Of a stretch of DNA of 44,080 bases, positions 1-7,141 are shown piece after piece (positions within the stretch are counted from its first letter, which is position 1; each line of letters opens with the position of its first letter). The notes beneath the pieces are model-generated. The model was given only the letters and a program-made list of their open reading frames with translations. It ran no database searches and was not told where the DNA came from. The stretch covers positions 1 to 44,080 of IMG/VR virus record IMGVR_UViG_3300002225_000006; one strand, given 5' to 3'. Position numbers and translations under genes: made by a program. This stretch comes from a virus.

Positions 1-55
1 TTAAAAAAAAAAAAAAAAAGGAAAAAAAAAATTTCTCTTAAATCTCTAATAGCTT
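1..55. repeat. Terminal direct repeat, left copy (circular overlap)
   Basis: Bases 1-55 are identical to 44026-44080: TT, 17 A, GG, 10 A, then a T/C/A-rich tail ending AGCTT. Exactly 55 nt matches the k-mer overlap left by common short-read assemblers on a circular graph. The genome is therefore circularly permuted or was joined across a terminal repeat. True physical ends cannot be placed from the sequence. Confidence 0.95.
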
Positions 56-200
56 CTATATAGTAGTAGGACACCATTAGCCACACTTTAACACAACATT
101 TTTGTAACCATTTATATTCCCTATTAAATACAAGCACATACAATACACCAAAACACTCCAGAGACACAAATAATTTGGCTAACATACCTTATAATTTAAC
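1..200. other. AT-rich noncoding stretch at the circle junction
   Basis: Together with 43672-44025 this makes about 550 bp without a credible gene. It holds the A17-GG-A10 tract and AT-rich sequence downstream of the leftward gene ending at 201. On the leftward strand the A tracts read as long T runs, but I see no stable hairpin just before them, so a classical terminator is not evident. The A tracts could bend DNA or act as an easily melted element. Confidence 0.5.
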
Positions 201-491
201 CTATTTAAGCAATATCCAGTGTAAGTATACATCCACATAGGAGCTACCAGTAGTCTCTAGTGTAGGAATACCACTACCTTCACCCCTAGCATAGGCAACA
301 AAGCTACCAGCACTATCAAACACACCAAACTCGTAGTCCGTTGTCCCTGTAACTTCATCATATTTCTCTACCATGTGTGTTATTCCATATGGTGTAACAG
401 GCTTAAGGAATACATACACAGCTTGGTCACATTCAGACAGCTTCATGTCTGTGTATATTTCTTTAGTGTTAACCCTGAAGATCGTTTTCAT
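201..491 (-). CDS. Hypothetical protein, 96 aa
   Basis: I do not recognise this protein. It is short, acidic to neutral and predicted mostly beta, without membrane segment or signal peptide. Two ATGs lie two codons apart (497 and 491). The downstream one is favoured because GAGGGT sits about six bases before it, whereas the upstream one has almost no spacing from that motif. It lies 3' of the 66-aa gene in the leftward unit controlled by the promoter at 795-822. It is the last gene before the AT-rich junction, and a role in early takeover is only an inference from position. Confidence 0.6.
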   Translation of the reverse strand: MKTIFRVNTKEIYTDMKLSECDQAVYVFLKPVTPYGITHMVEKYDEVTGTTDYEFGVFDSAGSFVAYARGEGSGIPTLETTGSSYVDVYLHWILLK

Positions 492-526
492 AGCCATACC
501 CTCATCATTGCATTACCCCCTCCCTC

Positions 527-573
527 AAAAGCTCTGAGAGGGGCTTACAGAAGCTTCTAGCTATACTAGGAAG
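527..573. repeat. 47-bp dispersed hairpin-type repeat, copy A
   Basis: This stretch matches 1564-1610 at 42 of 47 positions, with the core GCTTACAGAAGCT conserved. It overlaps the stop codon of the gene at 561-761 and continues toward the RBS of the next gene, so part of the repeat is coding. The copy at 1564 forms a better hairpin than this one. Confidence 0.8.
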
Positions 574-761
574 CTGCCGTCCACATTTATCCCCTTAATG
601 ACAACAGGATCATAGCTATCCTTATCACCCTCACCTGTGTATTCAATAGCTTCACCAAGATCAACACCTTCAAGCTGTTCTTTAAGCTTGTCTTCAAAGG
701 ACTTACCCTTATTAGCGTCAAAGTCATCATGCATAGGATAGTGATTGTTTATATTTCTCAT
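561..761 (-). CDS. Hypothetical acidic protein, 66 aa
   Basis: A small acidic protein rich in Asp, Glu and Lys, with no recognised domain. The start at 761 is preceded by a clear AAGAGGAA ribosome binding site and, further upstream, by promoter P1 (795-822). It is the first gene leftward from the divergent noncoding region, so it is probably among the first expressed. Its last codons lie inside a 47-bp repeat (527-573) that recurs in noncoding DNA at 1564. This suggests that the 3' end was acquired with the repeat. Confidence 0.65.
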   Translation of the reverse strand: MRNINNHYPMHDDFDANKGKSFEDKLKEQLEGVDLGEAIEYTGEGDKDSYDPVVIKGINVDGSFLV

Positions 762-794
762 AGTGTTGTTCCTCTTGGTTAGTCAGTAAGTATA

Positions 795-822
795 AGCTTA
801 ACAGGTTGTGAGGAGAAAGCAA
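795..822 (-). promoter_or_regulatory. Early promoter P1 (leftward)
   Basis: Read leftward, TTGCTT (817-822) is followed after exactly 16 nt by TAAGCT (795-800), preceded by TG at the extended -10 position. The same CCCTTGCTTT-N12-TGTTAAGCTT arrangement occurs at P2 (43185-43212) and P3 (43702-43729), each upstream of a strong RBS and start codon. The -35 element and extended -10 fit host sigma-70 recognition. Recognition by the phage sigma factor is possible. Confidence 0.75.
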
Positions 823-1095
823 GGGTTGTTACAAATAAGTGTAATCAAGAGGGGATCAAGAGTACAGCCCTAGTGCTGCAAGCTTATAGGTGATATGCAG
901 CAGCTAGCATCAAGAGCTACCAGCAAATCCTTAGGTGTTGGCCTTAGCAACTTACGTAAGCTCCTTAGGCCATTGCCTTAGGTAATACTGAGAAGCTCCT
1001 TTAAGCTTACAAGGGGGTGAGTAGCTTACGGGGAAACATAAGGGGAATAAGGAGAAAGGGTAGTGTAGGGAATACATAGATGTGTAGGGAACACA

Positions 1096-1114
1096 CAAGG
1101 GGTAAAGCCCCTTG
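1096..1114. other. Perfect hairpin, 7-bp arms
   Basis: CAAGGGG at 1096-1102 pairs with CCCCTTG at 1108-1114 around a 5-nt loop. Rightward it is followed by a C-rich rather than U-rich run, so it is not a standard intrinsic terminator. It lies about 80 bp before the iterons. Confidence 0.6.
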
Positions 1115-1193
1115 TCCCCCCTTCTCCTTAAGCTTGCTGAGGATGTCTCTGAGGAAAGCCCCTGAGCAGATGGCTGCAATTTCCTAGGCGCAA

Positions 1194-1272
1194 GCAATAG
1201 TCATGCCAAGTTATGATAAGCAATAGGCGTGCCAAGTATGTCCTAGCAATGTTCGTGCCAGAATTATTCCTA
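1194..1272. repeat. Three tandem 26-27 bp iterons
   Basis: Three adjacent degenerate copies start at 1194, 1220 and 1246, each beginning GCAAT and containing GTGCCA or ATGCCA about ten bases in. Copies 2 and 3 end TCCTA, and TTCCTAGG flanks the array on both sides (about 1181 and 1267). Regularly spaced iterons in noncoding DNA are typical of initiator or regulator binding sites. No cognate protein is evident. Confidence 0.65.
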
Positions 1273-1383
1273 GGCAAGCTGCTGCTGGGGGACAGAGGGG
1301 GAAAGGGGTTGTACATATATGCTGTATAGCCCCTAAATATTTTCTCGCAGAAATTAGCCATTTCCAGCCCCTCTCTGGGGATG

Positions 1384-1456
1384 TCCTTCTCAGCTTAGGC
1401 ATTTCCTGAGCTTCACAGCCCCCTAGGTGATTAAATAGGCCCTTTTCTGAGAAGGA
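1384..1456. repeat. Inverted repeat with 10-bp arms
   Basis: TCCTTCTCAG at 1384-1393 is the reverse complement of CTGAGAAGGA at 1447-1456, with a 53-nt interval. It could form a large stem-loop or be a paired protein-binding site. Confidence 0.5.
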
Positions 1457-1563
1457 GCTATTGGCTGTTGAGGAAGCCCCTTGACATAATGTGTAGGAGA
1501 GCCTGAGAGAGCTTCTGAGGAGTTTCCCTGCAGTAACTGGTAGGGTAGCTTAGGTATTTCCTT

Positions 1564-1610
1564 AAAAGCTCTCAGAGGAGCTTACAGAAGCTCCTAGCTA
1601 TATTGGGAAG
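1564..1610. repeat. 47-bp dispersed hairpin-type repeat, copy B
   Basis: It matches copy A (527-573) at 42 of 47 positions. Here AGGAGCTT and AAGCTCCT form a perfect 8-bp stem around ACAG. The CTCTCAGAG core is shared with the palindrome at 1724-1752. Confidence 0.8.
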
Positions 1611-1723
1611 ATGGTCTAGAATGTGTCTATATTGGTGAGGAGTAGGCAGCACTAGGGCTACAAGCTCCTGAGAGGCTGCTGGAGAGGAGCTAGCTATTCC
1701 CTAGTACATTCCCCCTCTATAGC

Positions 1724-1752
1724 CCTATAAGCCTCTCAGAGAGGCTTATAGG
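1724..1752. repeat. 29-bp near-perfect palindrome upstream of the late operon
   Basis: CCTATAAGCCTCTC (1724-1737) and GAGAGGCTTATAGG (1739-1752) are exact reverse complements around the single base 1738. The palindrome ends 58 bp before the first late gene start and 17 bp before the candidate late promoter. It could be an operator for a dimeric regulator, an RNA hairpin, or a replication or packaging signal. Confidence 0.8.
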
Positions 1753-1769
1753 TAGGCTCTAATGTCAAA

Positions 1770-1798
1770 GTGCTTACAGGAGTGTCCTACTATATATT
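1770..1798 (+). promoter_or_regulatory. Candidate rightward late promoter
   Basis: GTGCTT (1770-1775) and TATATT (1793-1798) are separated by 17 nt, just downstream of the 29-bp palindrome and 12 bp before the first late gene. The -35 box is a weak match, so host sigma-70 alone may use it poorly. It could instead need the phage sigma factor or an activator. Confidence 0.35.
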
Positions 1799-1810
1799 AC
1801 GAGGTGACTT

Positions 1811-2314
1811 ATGACAGTAGACAAGAAATTGATGACAGATGACAAAGGTGGGATGAGGACACAGAGCCTTTTCCTTGAAATGGGGTACAACTATGATGTA
1901 GCCATGTTCACTTTGAAGAGTCAAGATCACACAGCCAAAGGCAAAACTTTCATTAGCCTCAAACGATTATATCTCTCAGCTGAGGACATTATTGAATATG
2001 ATTTTGCTAATACACATCTACTTGGTTGGGATCATTGGAAACGGCTATGTAATAACAAGCAGCTTGGGGAACATATCAAGGATTGGCGTGAAGAGCTTGA
2101 GCTTAAGCTTAGAGGACAAGCTGTTAAAGATATTATTGACCTCTCTGCTGAAGAGCGGGGCTTTCAAGCATTAAAGTGGTTGGCTGATAAGGGTTGGGGT
2201 AAGAGAGAAGTTGGTAGGCCAACTAAGGATCAGACAGACCATGAAGACAGAATGAATAAGCGGCTGAATGATGAGTTTGGAGCTGATGTCATCAGAATGA
2301 AAGATAAGAGGTAG
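1811..2314 (+). CDS. Terminase small subunit (probable)
   Basis: This 167-aa protein opens the late operon, two genes before the large terminase, which is where podoviruses carry the DNA-recognition subunit of the packaging motor. The middle (residues about 60-100) is a charged segment with TFISLKRLYL, WDHWKRLC and HIKDWREELE, followed by ALKWLADKGW and a basic GKREVGRPTK segment near residue 140. This pattern looks like small terminases of T7-like marine phages. The protein would bind the packaging site on the concatemer and hand it to TerL. GAGGTGACTT precedes the ATG. A separate DNA-binding protein cannot be excluded. Confidence 0.65.
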   Translation: MTVDKKLMTDDKGGMRTQSLFLEMGYNYDVAMFTLKSQDHTAKGKTFISLKRLYLSAEDIIEYDFANTHLLGWDHWKRLCNNKQLGEHIKDWREELELKLRGQAVKDIIDLSAEERGFQALKWLADKGWGKREVGRPTKDQTDHEDRMNKRLNDEFGADVIRMKDKR

Positions 2315-2325
2315 GGGTGACTGAT

Positions 2326-2505
2326 ATGACTGGTGTGTACAACGAAGTGAGAAGGGCTTTCTACCAAGACCTTGAGGACAACCAACTGGAGTTTTTAAAA
2401 GTAGTAGTTGGACCATGTGAGAGTAAACCGGAAACTTGCTTACACTGCGAGGTGACAAAGAATAGTGTCGGCGTTGTTAAGATAGGCGACAGAGATTGGG
2501 TATGA
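2326..2505 (+). CDS. Hypothetical small protein, 59 aa, between the terminase genes
   Basis: The ATG at 2326 follows AGGGGTGACTG. An in-frame GTG at 2317 is possible but crowds the RBS. The protein has one CLHC pair near residue 40 and an acidic central helix. It lies between the two terminase genes with gaps of only 11 and 19 bp, so it is co-expressed with them. I do not recognise the family. A packaging accessory role is suggested by location alone. Confidence 0.6.
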   Translation: MTGVYNEVRRAFYQDLEDNQLEFLKVVVGPCESKPETCLHCEVTKNSVGVVKIGDRDWV

Positions 2506-2524
2506 ACAATGTAGGAGTAGCACT

Positions 2525-4126
2525 ATGGAACAGTGGTTAGCTGAAGCGTATGACAGAATAGACAGAATGCCTGAAGCTGCCAAAGAGATTAGGGAGAGGG
2601 CTTTAGTAGATCTCCCCTTCTTTGCTCGACTAGTGAACCCTGGGCACCTATACGGGTCTATACATGATTCAATCTTCAGGTGGATGCAGGAATACTCGCT
2701 ATATGGGCAAGGTAATGGACTTACAGATAACAAGCTAATAATGCTTCCCAGGGGCCACTTGAAAAGTCATTGCGTAGCAACTTGGGCTTCTTGGATAATA
2801 ACTAGGCACCCAGAAGTTACAATGTTGTATGTATCTGCTACAGCGGAACTTGCTCAATTGCAGCTATATGACATACAGAACATGCTAGGGTCTTCTACAT
2901 ACAGAAGGTTCTTCCCTGAGTACATACACCCACAAGAGGGTAAGCGTGAGAAGTGGAGCGTTAATAAGCTTTCAATAGACCACCCTAAGCGTGCTGAGGA
3001 GCGTATACGAGACTCCACTATAGCTACAGCAGGACTAACAACTACAACAACTGGGTGGCACGCTGACATAATCCTAGCGGATGATTTAGTGGTTCCTGAG
3101 AATGCCTATACAGAGGATGGTCGGGAGAGTGTCTCCAAGAAGAGCAGTCAGTTCACCTCTATAAGGAACGCTGGTGGCTTCACAATGGCTTGTGGTACAA
3201 GGTATCACCCAAAAGACATATACAGTGTTTGGAAAGAGCAAGTGTATGATGACTATGATGATGAAGGCTTGCTAATAGACAAGAAGAATGTATGGGAGAT
3301 TAATGAACACGTTGTTGAAGAGGACGGTGTGTTCCTATGGCCAAGAGCCGTTAGGGAGGATGGTAAAGCTTTCGGTTGGGATCAGAGGGTGTTGAGTAGG
3401 ACTAAATCTGAATACACTGACCAGACACAGTTCTTCGCCCAATACTATAACAACCCAAACGATAGTTCAAAAGATAGGATTAGTAGAGACAAATTCCAGT
3501 ATTACAACCCCAGGCATTTAAGCTATCAAGGTCGTTGGTTTTACAACGGTAAGAAGCTTAATGTCTATGGTGCAGTTGATTTTGCATTCTCCCTTAGTAA
3601 CAGTGCTGATTATACAGCTATTGTGGTAATAGGGATTGATTGTGACGGTTGCATATACGTATTGGACATAGACAGATTTAAGACAGACAAAACCTATGTG
3701 TACTTCCAGCATATTGCTGAGCTTCACTCTAAGTGGCATTTGAGCAAGCTTAGGGCTGAGGTGAGTGTTGCACAGAAGGTTATAGTTAATGCTATTAAAG
3801 ATCACGTTAAGGATGAGGGTATGTCCCTCTCTATTGAAGAATACAGACCTACTAAGTCTGAGGGTTCTAAGGAAGAGCGTATTGAAGCCACCCTTGGTCA
3901 CAGGTATGAAGGTTTGAAGATGTGGCATAGAGAGGGCGGTTGGACCCCACAGCTTGAAGAAGAGCTTGTGTTAGCTAGACCACCACATGATGATTTGAAG
4001 GATACCTTGGCATCTGCTGTAGGTATTGCTGTAGCACCTAAAGCTCTTAGAGGCGTTGGCCTTGATGAGATGCTAGGTAACAACAAACAACGGGGTAGCC
4101 GCTTTGGTGGTTACAAGGCCCATTAG
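2525..4126 (+). CDS. terL: Terminase large subunit (packaging ATPase/nuclease)
   Basis: The 533-aa protein has the two-domain plan of T7-type large terminases. The ATPase domain shows a variant Walker A, PRGHLKSH at residues 75-82, a coupling stretch LYVSATAELAQ near 101-111, and Walker B IILADD at 182-187. The C-terminal RNase H-like nuclease starts near residue 345 with GAVDFAFS and continues to a late acidic site around DDLKDTLASAVG. It cuts concatemers and pumps DNA through the portal with the small subunit and the portal protein. GTAGGAG precedes the ATG. Its length is close to that of related podovirus terminases. Confidence 0.93.
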   Translation: MEQWLAEAYDRIDRMPEAAKEIRERALVDLPFFARLVNPGHLYGSIHDSIFRWMQEYSLYGQGNGLTDNKLIMLPRGHLKSHCVATWASWIITRHPEVTMLYVSATAELAQLQLYDIQNMLGSSTYRRFFPEYIHPQEGKREKWSVNKLSIDHPKRAEERIRDSTIATAGLTTTTTGWHADIILADDLVVPENAYTEDGRESVSKKSSQFTSIRNAGGFTMACGTRYHPKDIYSVWKEQVYDDYDDEGLLIDKKNVWEINEHVVEEDGVFLWPRAVREDGKAFGWDQRVLSRTKSEYTDQTQFFAQYYNNPNDSSKDRISRDKFQYYNPRHLSYQGRWFYNGKKLNVYGAVDFAFSLSNSADYTAIVVIGIDCDGCIYVLDIDRFKTDKTYVYFQHIAELHSKWHLSKLRAEVSVAQKVIVNAIKDHVKDEGMSLSIEEYRPTKSEGSKEERIEATLGHRYEGLKMWHREGGWTPQLEEELVLARPPHDDLKDTLASAVGIAVAPKALRGVGLDEMLGNNKQRGSRFGGYKAH

Positions 4127-4134
4127 GAGACAAT

Positions 4135-5907
4135 ATGTCAGATAAAGTAGCAGAGCTTAACGGCTTGATAAGTCAGGATGATGCCTCCGACTGGGTTAGC
4201 TCCCTTTGGGACAAGTTTAACCAACAGCGTGGTGGTAAGATTGATGAGTGGAATGAGCTTAGGCAGTTCCTATTCGCCACTGACACTACGTCAACCAGTG
4301 TTAATACACTCCCTCACAGCAACACTACAACAGTACCTAAACTAACGCAGATTAGAGACAACCTACATTCAAACTACATAAGCTCTTTGTTCCCTAATGA
4401 TGATTGGCTATCCTGGCAGGCTTTCTCTGCTGACTCAGCTAAGAAGTCTAAGGCTGAAGCAATTGAAGCTTATATGTCTAATAAGACACGAGAGGGTGGG
4501 TTTAGGACAGAGATTAGTAAGTTGTTAATGGATTATATTGACTTCGGTAATGCCTTTGCAATGCCCTCCTTTGAGGCTCGCTACAGGAAATTAGCTGACG
4601 AGACAATAGTAGCTGATTACATTGGCCCTAAAGCTGTTCGTATAAGCCCTCTGGACATTGTATTCAACCCACTAGCAACCTCCTTTAAAGATACATTTAA
4701 GATAGTACGGTCAGTTAAGACACTAGGTGAAATACAGAAGATGGCTAATGACGAGCCTGACCAGAGATTCTGGCAGGGTATTGTCGATAAGCGTCTTGCA
4801 ATACGTATGGGAGCTTATGGCCCTGAAGATTGGAACAAGGCTAATGCCTATTCACTAGATGGGTTTGGTGATTTGTACGAATACTACATGAGTGATTATG
4901 TAGAGATATTAGAGTTTTATGGTGATTATCACGATACAGAAGCAGGTCTACTCAAGACAGATGTAGTCCTCACAATTGCCGATAGGTCAATGACTATTCG
5001 TGAAGAGCCAATACCATCATGGTTCGGTGGTGCTCCTATATACCATGTAGGTTGGAGGCATAGGCCAGACAACTTGTGGGCTATGGGGCCGTTAGATAAC
5101 ATAGTGGGTATGCAATATAGGTTAGATCACTTAGAGAACTTAAAGAGTGATGCCTTAGATTTAGCAGTTAGCCCCCCTATTAAAGTTATCGGTGAAGTTG
5201 AAAGCTTTGAGTGGGCGCCTAGAGAAGAGATCACCATAGATGAAGGTGGCGATGTAGGTGTAATGTCAGTTGACCTCAATGGGATAGCAGCCGCAACAAA
5301 CAATGCCATACAGCTTATGGAGTTGATGGAGTTGTTTGCAGGTGCACCAAGGGACGCAATGGGCATACGAACTCCGGGCGAGAAGACAGCTACGGAGGTT
5401 AACCAACTCAGTAATGCAGCTGGACGGATATTCCAAGAGAAGATCACACACTTTGAGGTTGAGCTATTAGAGAAACTCCTCAACGGTATGTTGGAGACAG
5501 CCAGACGTAACTTAGATGAGAGTGATGTCATCCGTATAACTGATAGTGACTTGGGGGCTGTTGAGTTCCTAACAATCACTAAGGAAGACATTGTAGCTAA
5601 TGGGGTTATACGCCCTATAGGTGCCAGACACTTTGCTAAGCAATCTCAGGATCTCCAAAACCTCATAGGTGTGTTCAACTCTCCGTTAGGTGCTTTAGTT
5701 GGACCACATACATCAGGTAAGGAACTTACAAAGCTTGTTAACGACATTGCAGGTTTAGATGGATATAACATATTTAGCCCTAATGTTGCTGTGTTTGAAC
5801 AACAAGAGACCCAACAGATAGCCAATCAGGCTAGTGAGGACTTGGAAGTGCAGTCACAGACACCAGCAGAGGGTTCGGCAGAAGGTGAGCCAGAGGTAGA
5901 CCTATGA
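4135..5907 (+). CDS. Portal (head-tail connector) protein
   Basis: The 590-aa protein directly follows the large terminase and precedes the scaffold, the standard place for the portal. Typical podovirus portal features are a long helical body, the segment NLWAMGPLDNIVGMQYRLDH near residue 310, and a C-terminal tail rich in Gln, Glu and Pro. Twelve copies would form the ring at the head vertex that binds terminase during packaging and the tail proteins afterwards. TAGGAGACAAT precedes the ATG. The stop overlaps the next start (ATGA). Confidence 0.9.
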   Translation: MSDKVAELNGLISQDDASDWVSSLWDKFNQQRGGKIDEWNELRQFLFATDTTSTSVNTLPHSNTTTVPKLTQIRDNLHSNYISSLFPNDDWLSWQAFSADSAKKSKAEAIEAYMSNKTREGGFRTEISKLLMDYIDFGNAFAMPSFEARYRKLADETIVADYIGPKAVRISPLDIVFNPLATSFKDTFKIVRSVKTLGEIQKMANDEPDQRFWQGIVDKRLAIRMGAYGPEDWNKANAYSLDGFGDLYEYYMSDYVEILEFYGDYHDTEAGLLKTDVVLTIADRSMTIREEPIPSWFGGAPIYHVGWRHRPDNLWAMGPLDNIVGMQYRLDHLENLKSDALDLAVSPPIKVIGEVESFEWAPREEITIDEGGDVGVMSVDLNGIAAATNNAIQLMELMELFAGAPRDAMGIRTPGEKTATEVNQLSNAAGRIFQEKITHFEVELLEKLLNGMLETARRNLDESDVIRITDSDLGAVEFLTITKEDIVANGVIRPIGARHFAKQSQDLQNLIGVFNSPLGALVGPHTSGKELTKLVNDIAGLDGYNIFSPNVAVFEQQETQQIANQASEDLEVQSQTPAEGSAEGEPEVDL

Positions 5908-6137
5908 AGAAGAGTTGGACTAATGGCTTAGACGAAGATCGTGTAGAGTACATACGGGGGGCCTTTACCTCCTCTAACCTCATAAGAAGCCGCCTAGAAG
6001 AGATGATACAGCAGCGCATAGGGGCCTCTTATAAGCTTAGCAGATCTGAGTATGACTGCCCCAACTGGGCACTACTACAGGCTGACTCAGTAGGCTACCG
6101 AAGAGCTTTAGAAGAAATCATATCACTAATTGAGTGA
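5904..6137 (+). CDS. Hypothetical protein, 77 aa, downstream of portal
   Basis: It starts inside the portal stop codon (ATGA), implying translational coupling. It is a small charged helical protein with no recognised motif (AFTSSNLIRSRLEEMIQQRI, YDCPNWALLQADSVGYRRAL). Its last codons, for ISLIE, lie in the first copy of a 16-bp direct repeat (6119-6134). Position suggests a head-assembly accessory. Confidence 0.65.
   Translation: MKKSWTNGLDEDRVEYIRGAFTSSNLIRSRLEEMIQQRIGASYKLSRSEYDCPNWALLQADSVGYRRALEEIISLIE
6119..6134. repeat. 16-bp direct repeat, left copy
   Basis: CATATCACTAATTGAG occurs here and again at 6338-6353. The left copy is the end of the 77-aa reading frame. The right copy lies between the next gene and the scaffold gene. 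The two bracket a 61-codon gene, which suggests a segmental insertion or duplication. Confidence 0.85.
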
Positions 6138-6150
6138 GTCAGGTTCGCTT

Positions 6151-6336
6151 ATGGGATACAAAAACAAAGAAGACGTAGTACAAGGCACTATAACAGTACA
6201 AGACTTATTGGATACCACGGAGATGTTAGACAAAGTGGATAGGGAGTGTTCTGAACAAAAATCTAAAGCTGCTAGAGGCCTTTTTAAGCCTAAAAGTTTT
6301 GATAGGAGTAAATTACCAAGAAGCAGTCGGATTTAA
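6151..6336 (+). CDS. Hypothetical protein, 61 aa, bracketed by direct repeats
   Basis: The start chosen is the ATG at 6151, preceded by a weak AGGTT site. A TTG at 6130 would be less usual. The product is charged, with an acidic helix (TVQDLLDTTEMLDKVDREC) and a basic, Ser-rich tail. No family is recognised. The gene sits between two copies of a 16-bp repeat in an otherwise standard portal-to-scaffold interval, so it may be a late insertion (a moron). Confidence 0.6.
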   Translation: MGYKNKEDVVQGTITVQDLLDTTEMLDKVDRECSEQKSKAARGLFKPKSFDRSKLPRSSRI

Positions 6337-6337
6337 C

Positions 6338-6353
6338 CATATCACTAATTGAG
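6338..6353. repeat. 16-bp direct repeat, right copy
   Basis: Identical to 6119-6134 and offset by 219 bp, immediately upstream of the RBS of the scaffold gene. Confidence 0.85.
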
Positions 6354-6370
6354 AATTAAGAGAGTAAATA

Positions 6371-7120
6371 ATGACAGACCAGTCAGTATTTGAATCAAAA
6401 CCTAATGAACAAGCACCACAAGAAGCAACACCACCTCAACCAGATTCTAACTTGTTTAATGACCAGTTAAGCATGATTAAGAATGACAAAGGTGAGCCTA
6501 AATATGACTCAGTGCCAAAGGCATTAGAAGCTTTGCAACACTCACAGCAGTATATTCCTGAGATTAAAACCCAGCTAGATGCTAGGGATCAGGAGATAGC
6601 AACTCTGAAAGAGCAGTTGGCAAAGGCTTCAACTTTGGATGATGTCGTAGATAGATTTACCGCGAGTCAAGCTCCAGCTAGTGAGGCCACACCAGCGCCA
6701 GCACAAGCACTTGATGAACAGGCAATAATAGCTATTCTTGATAGTCGAAACGCCCAACAGGCGCAGTTACAAGCTGCACAGACTAATGAGATGGCAGTGA
6801 GTAAAGCCCTTACCGATAAGTTTGGTGACAAAGCTCAGGAAGCCCTTGTTAGCAAGGCAGCTGAGATGGGTATGTCAACAGATGAATTGAAGAGCTTAGC
6901 TCAAAAGAGTCCCACAGCAGCTTTGCAGTTATTTGGCACAAGTTCTGTGGCGACAAAGCAACCAGTGCAATCCTCAGTAAGTATACCTATGAACCAGGAA
7001 CAACCTAGTGGGTTAGCCCCACCTGAGAAGTCCTTGCTAGCAGGTTCAACTTACAAAGACCAGCTAGATTACCTGAACAAGGTGAGACAAGCTGTACATT
7101 TAAAACATGGCGTACAATAA
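6371..7120 (+). CDS. Capsid assembly scaffolding protein
   Basis: The 249-aa product is acidic, rich in Gln, Ala and Glu, with long predicted coiled-coil (residues about 55-85, with LDARDQEIATLKEQLAK) and a short basic C-terminus ending LKHGVQ. This is the usual build of a phage scaffold, whose C-terminal helix contacts the capsid shell. It lies directly before the major capsid gene, as in T7. It guides procapsid assembly and then leaves. No separate prohead protease is evident in the head module. Confidence 0.85.
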   Translation: MTDQSVFESKPNEQAPQEATPPQPDSNLFNDQLSMIKNDKGEPKYDSVPKALEALQHSQQYIPEIKTQLDARDQEIATLKEQLAKASTLDDVVDRFTASQAPASEATPAPAQALDEQAIIAILDSRNAQQAQLQAAQTNEMAVSKALTDKFGDKAQEALVSKAAEMGMSTDELKSLAQKSPTAALQLFGTSSVATKQPVQSSVSIPMNQEQPSGLAPPEKSLLAGSTYKDQLDYLNKVRQAVHLKHGVQ

Positions 7121-7141
7121 CTTTTAGTTAGGAGCTAAAAT

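Larger units (their letters stand above)
781..1810. other. 1-kb noncoding divergent region (candidate origin and control region)
   Basis: No convincing gene lies here: the open frames are overlapping antisense frames of unusual composition without ribosome binding sites. It separates the leftward early unit from the rightward late unit. It contains P1, a G/C hairpin at 1096-1114, three 26-27 bp tandem iterons at 1194-1272, a long inverted repeat (1384/1447), a hairpin repeat at 1564-1610 and an almost perfect 29-bp palindrome at 1724-1752. CCTAGG and CCTTAGG recur. Iterons plus hairpins between divergent units suggest an origin and/or packaging and regulatory locus, which is an inference. Confidence 0.6.

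Noticed and set aside
1-55. Terminal repeat as a true T7-like direct terminal repeat
   Set aside because: Exactly 55 nt equals a common assembler k-mer, and T7-like repeats are usually longer. Physical ends are not shown by it.
952-1402. Three overlapping antisense ORFs in the 1-kb intergenic region
   Set aside because: They overlap each other in different frames, lack ribosome binding sites, have odd composition and span iterons and hairpins. They look like chance frames.
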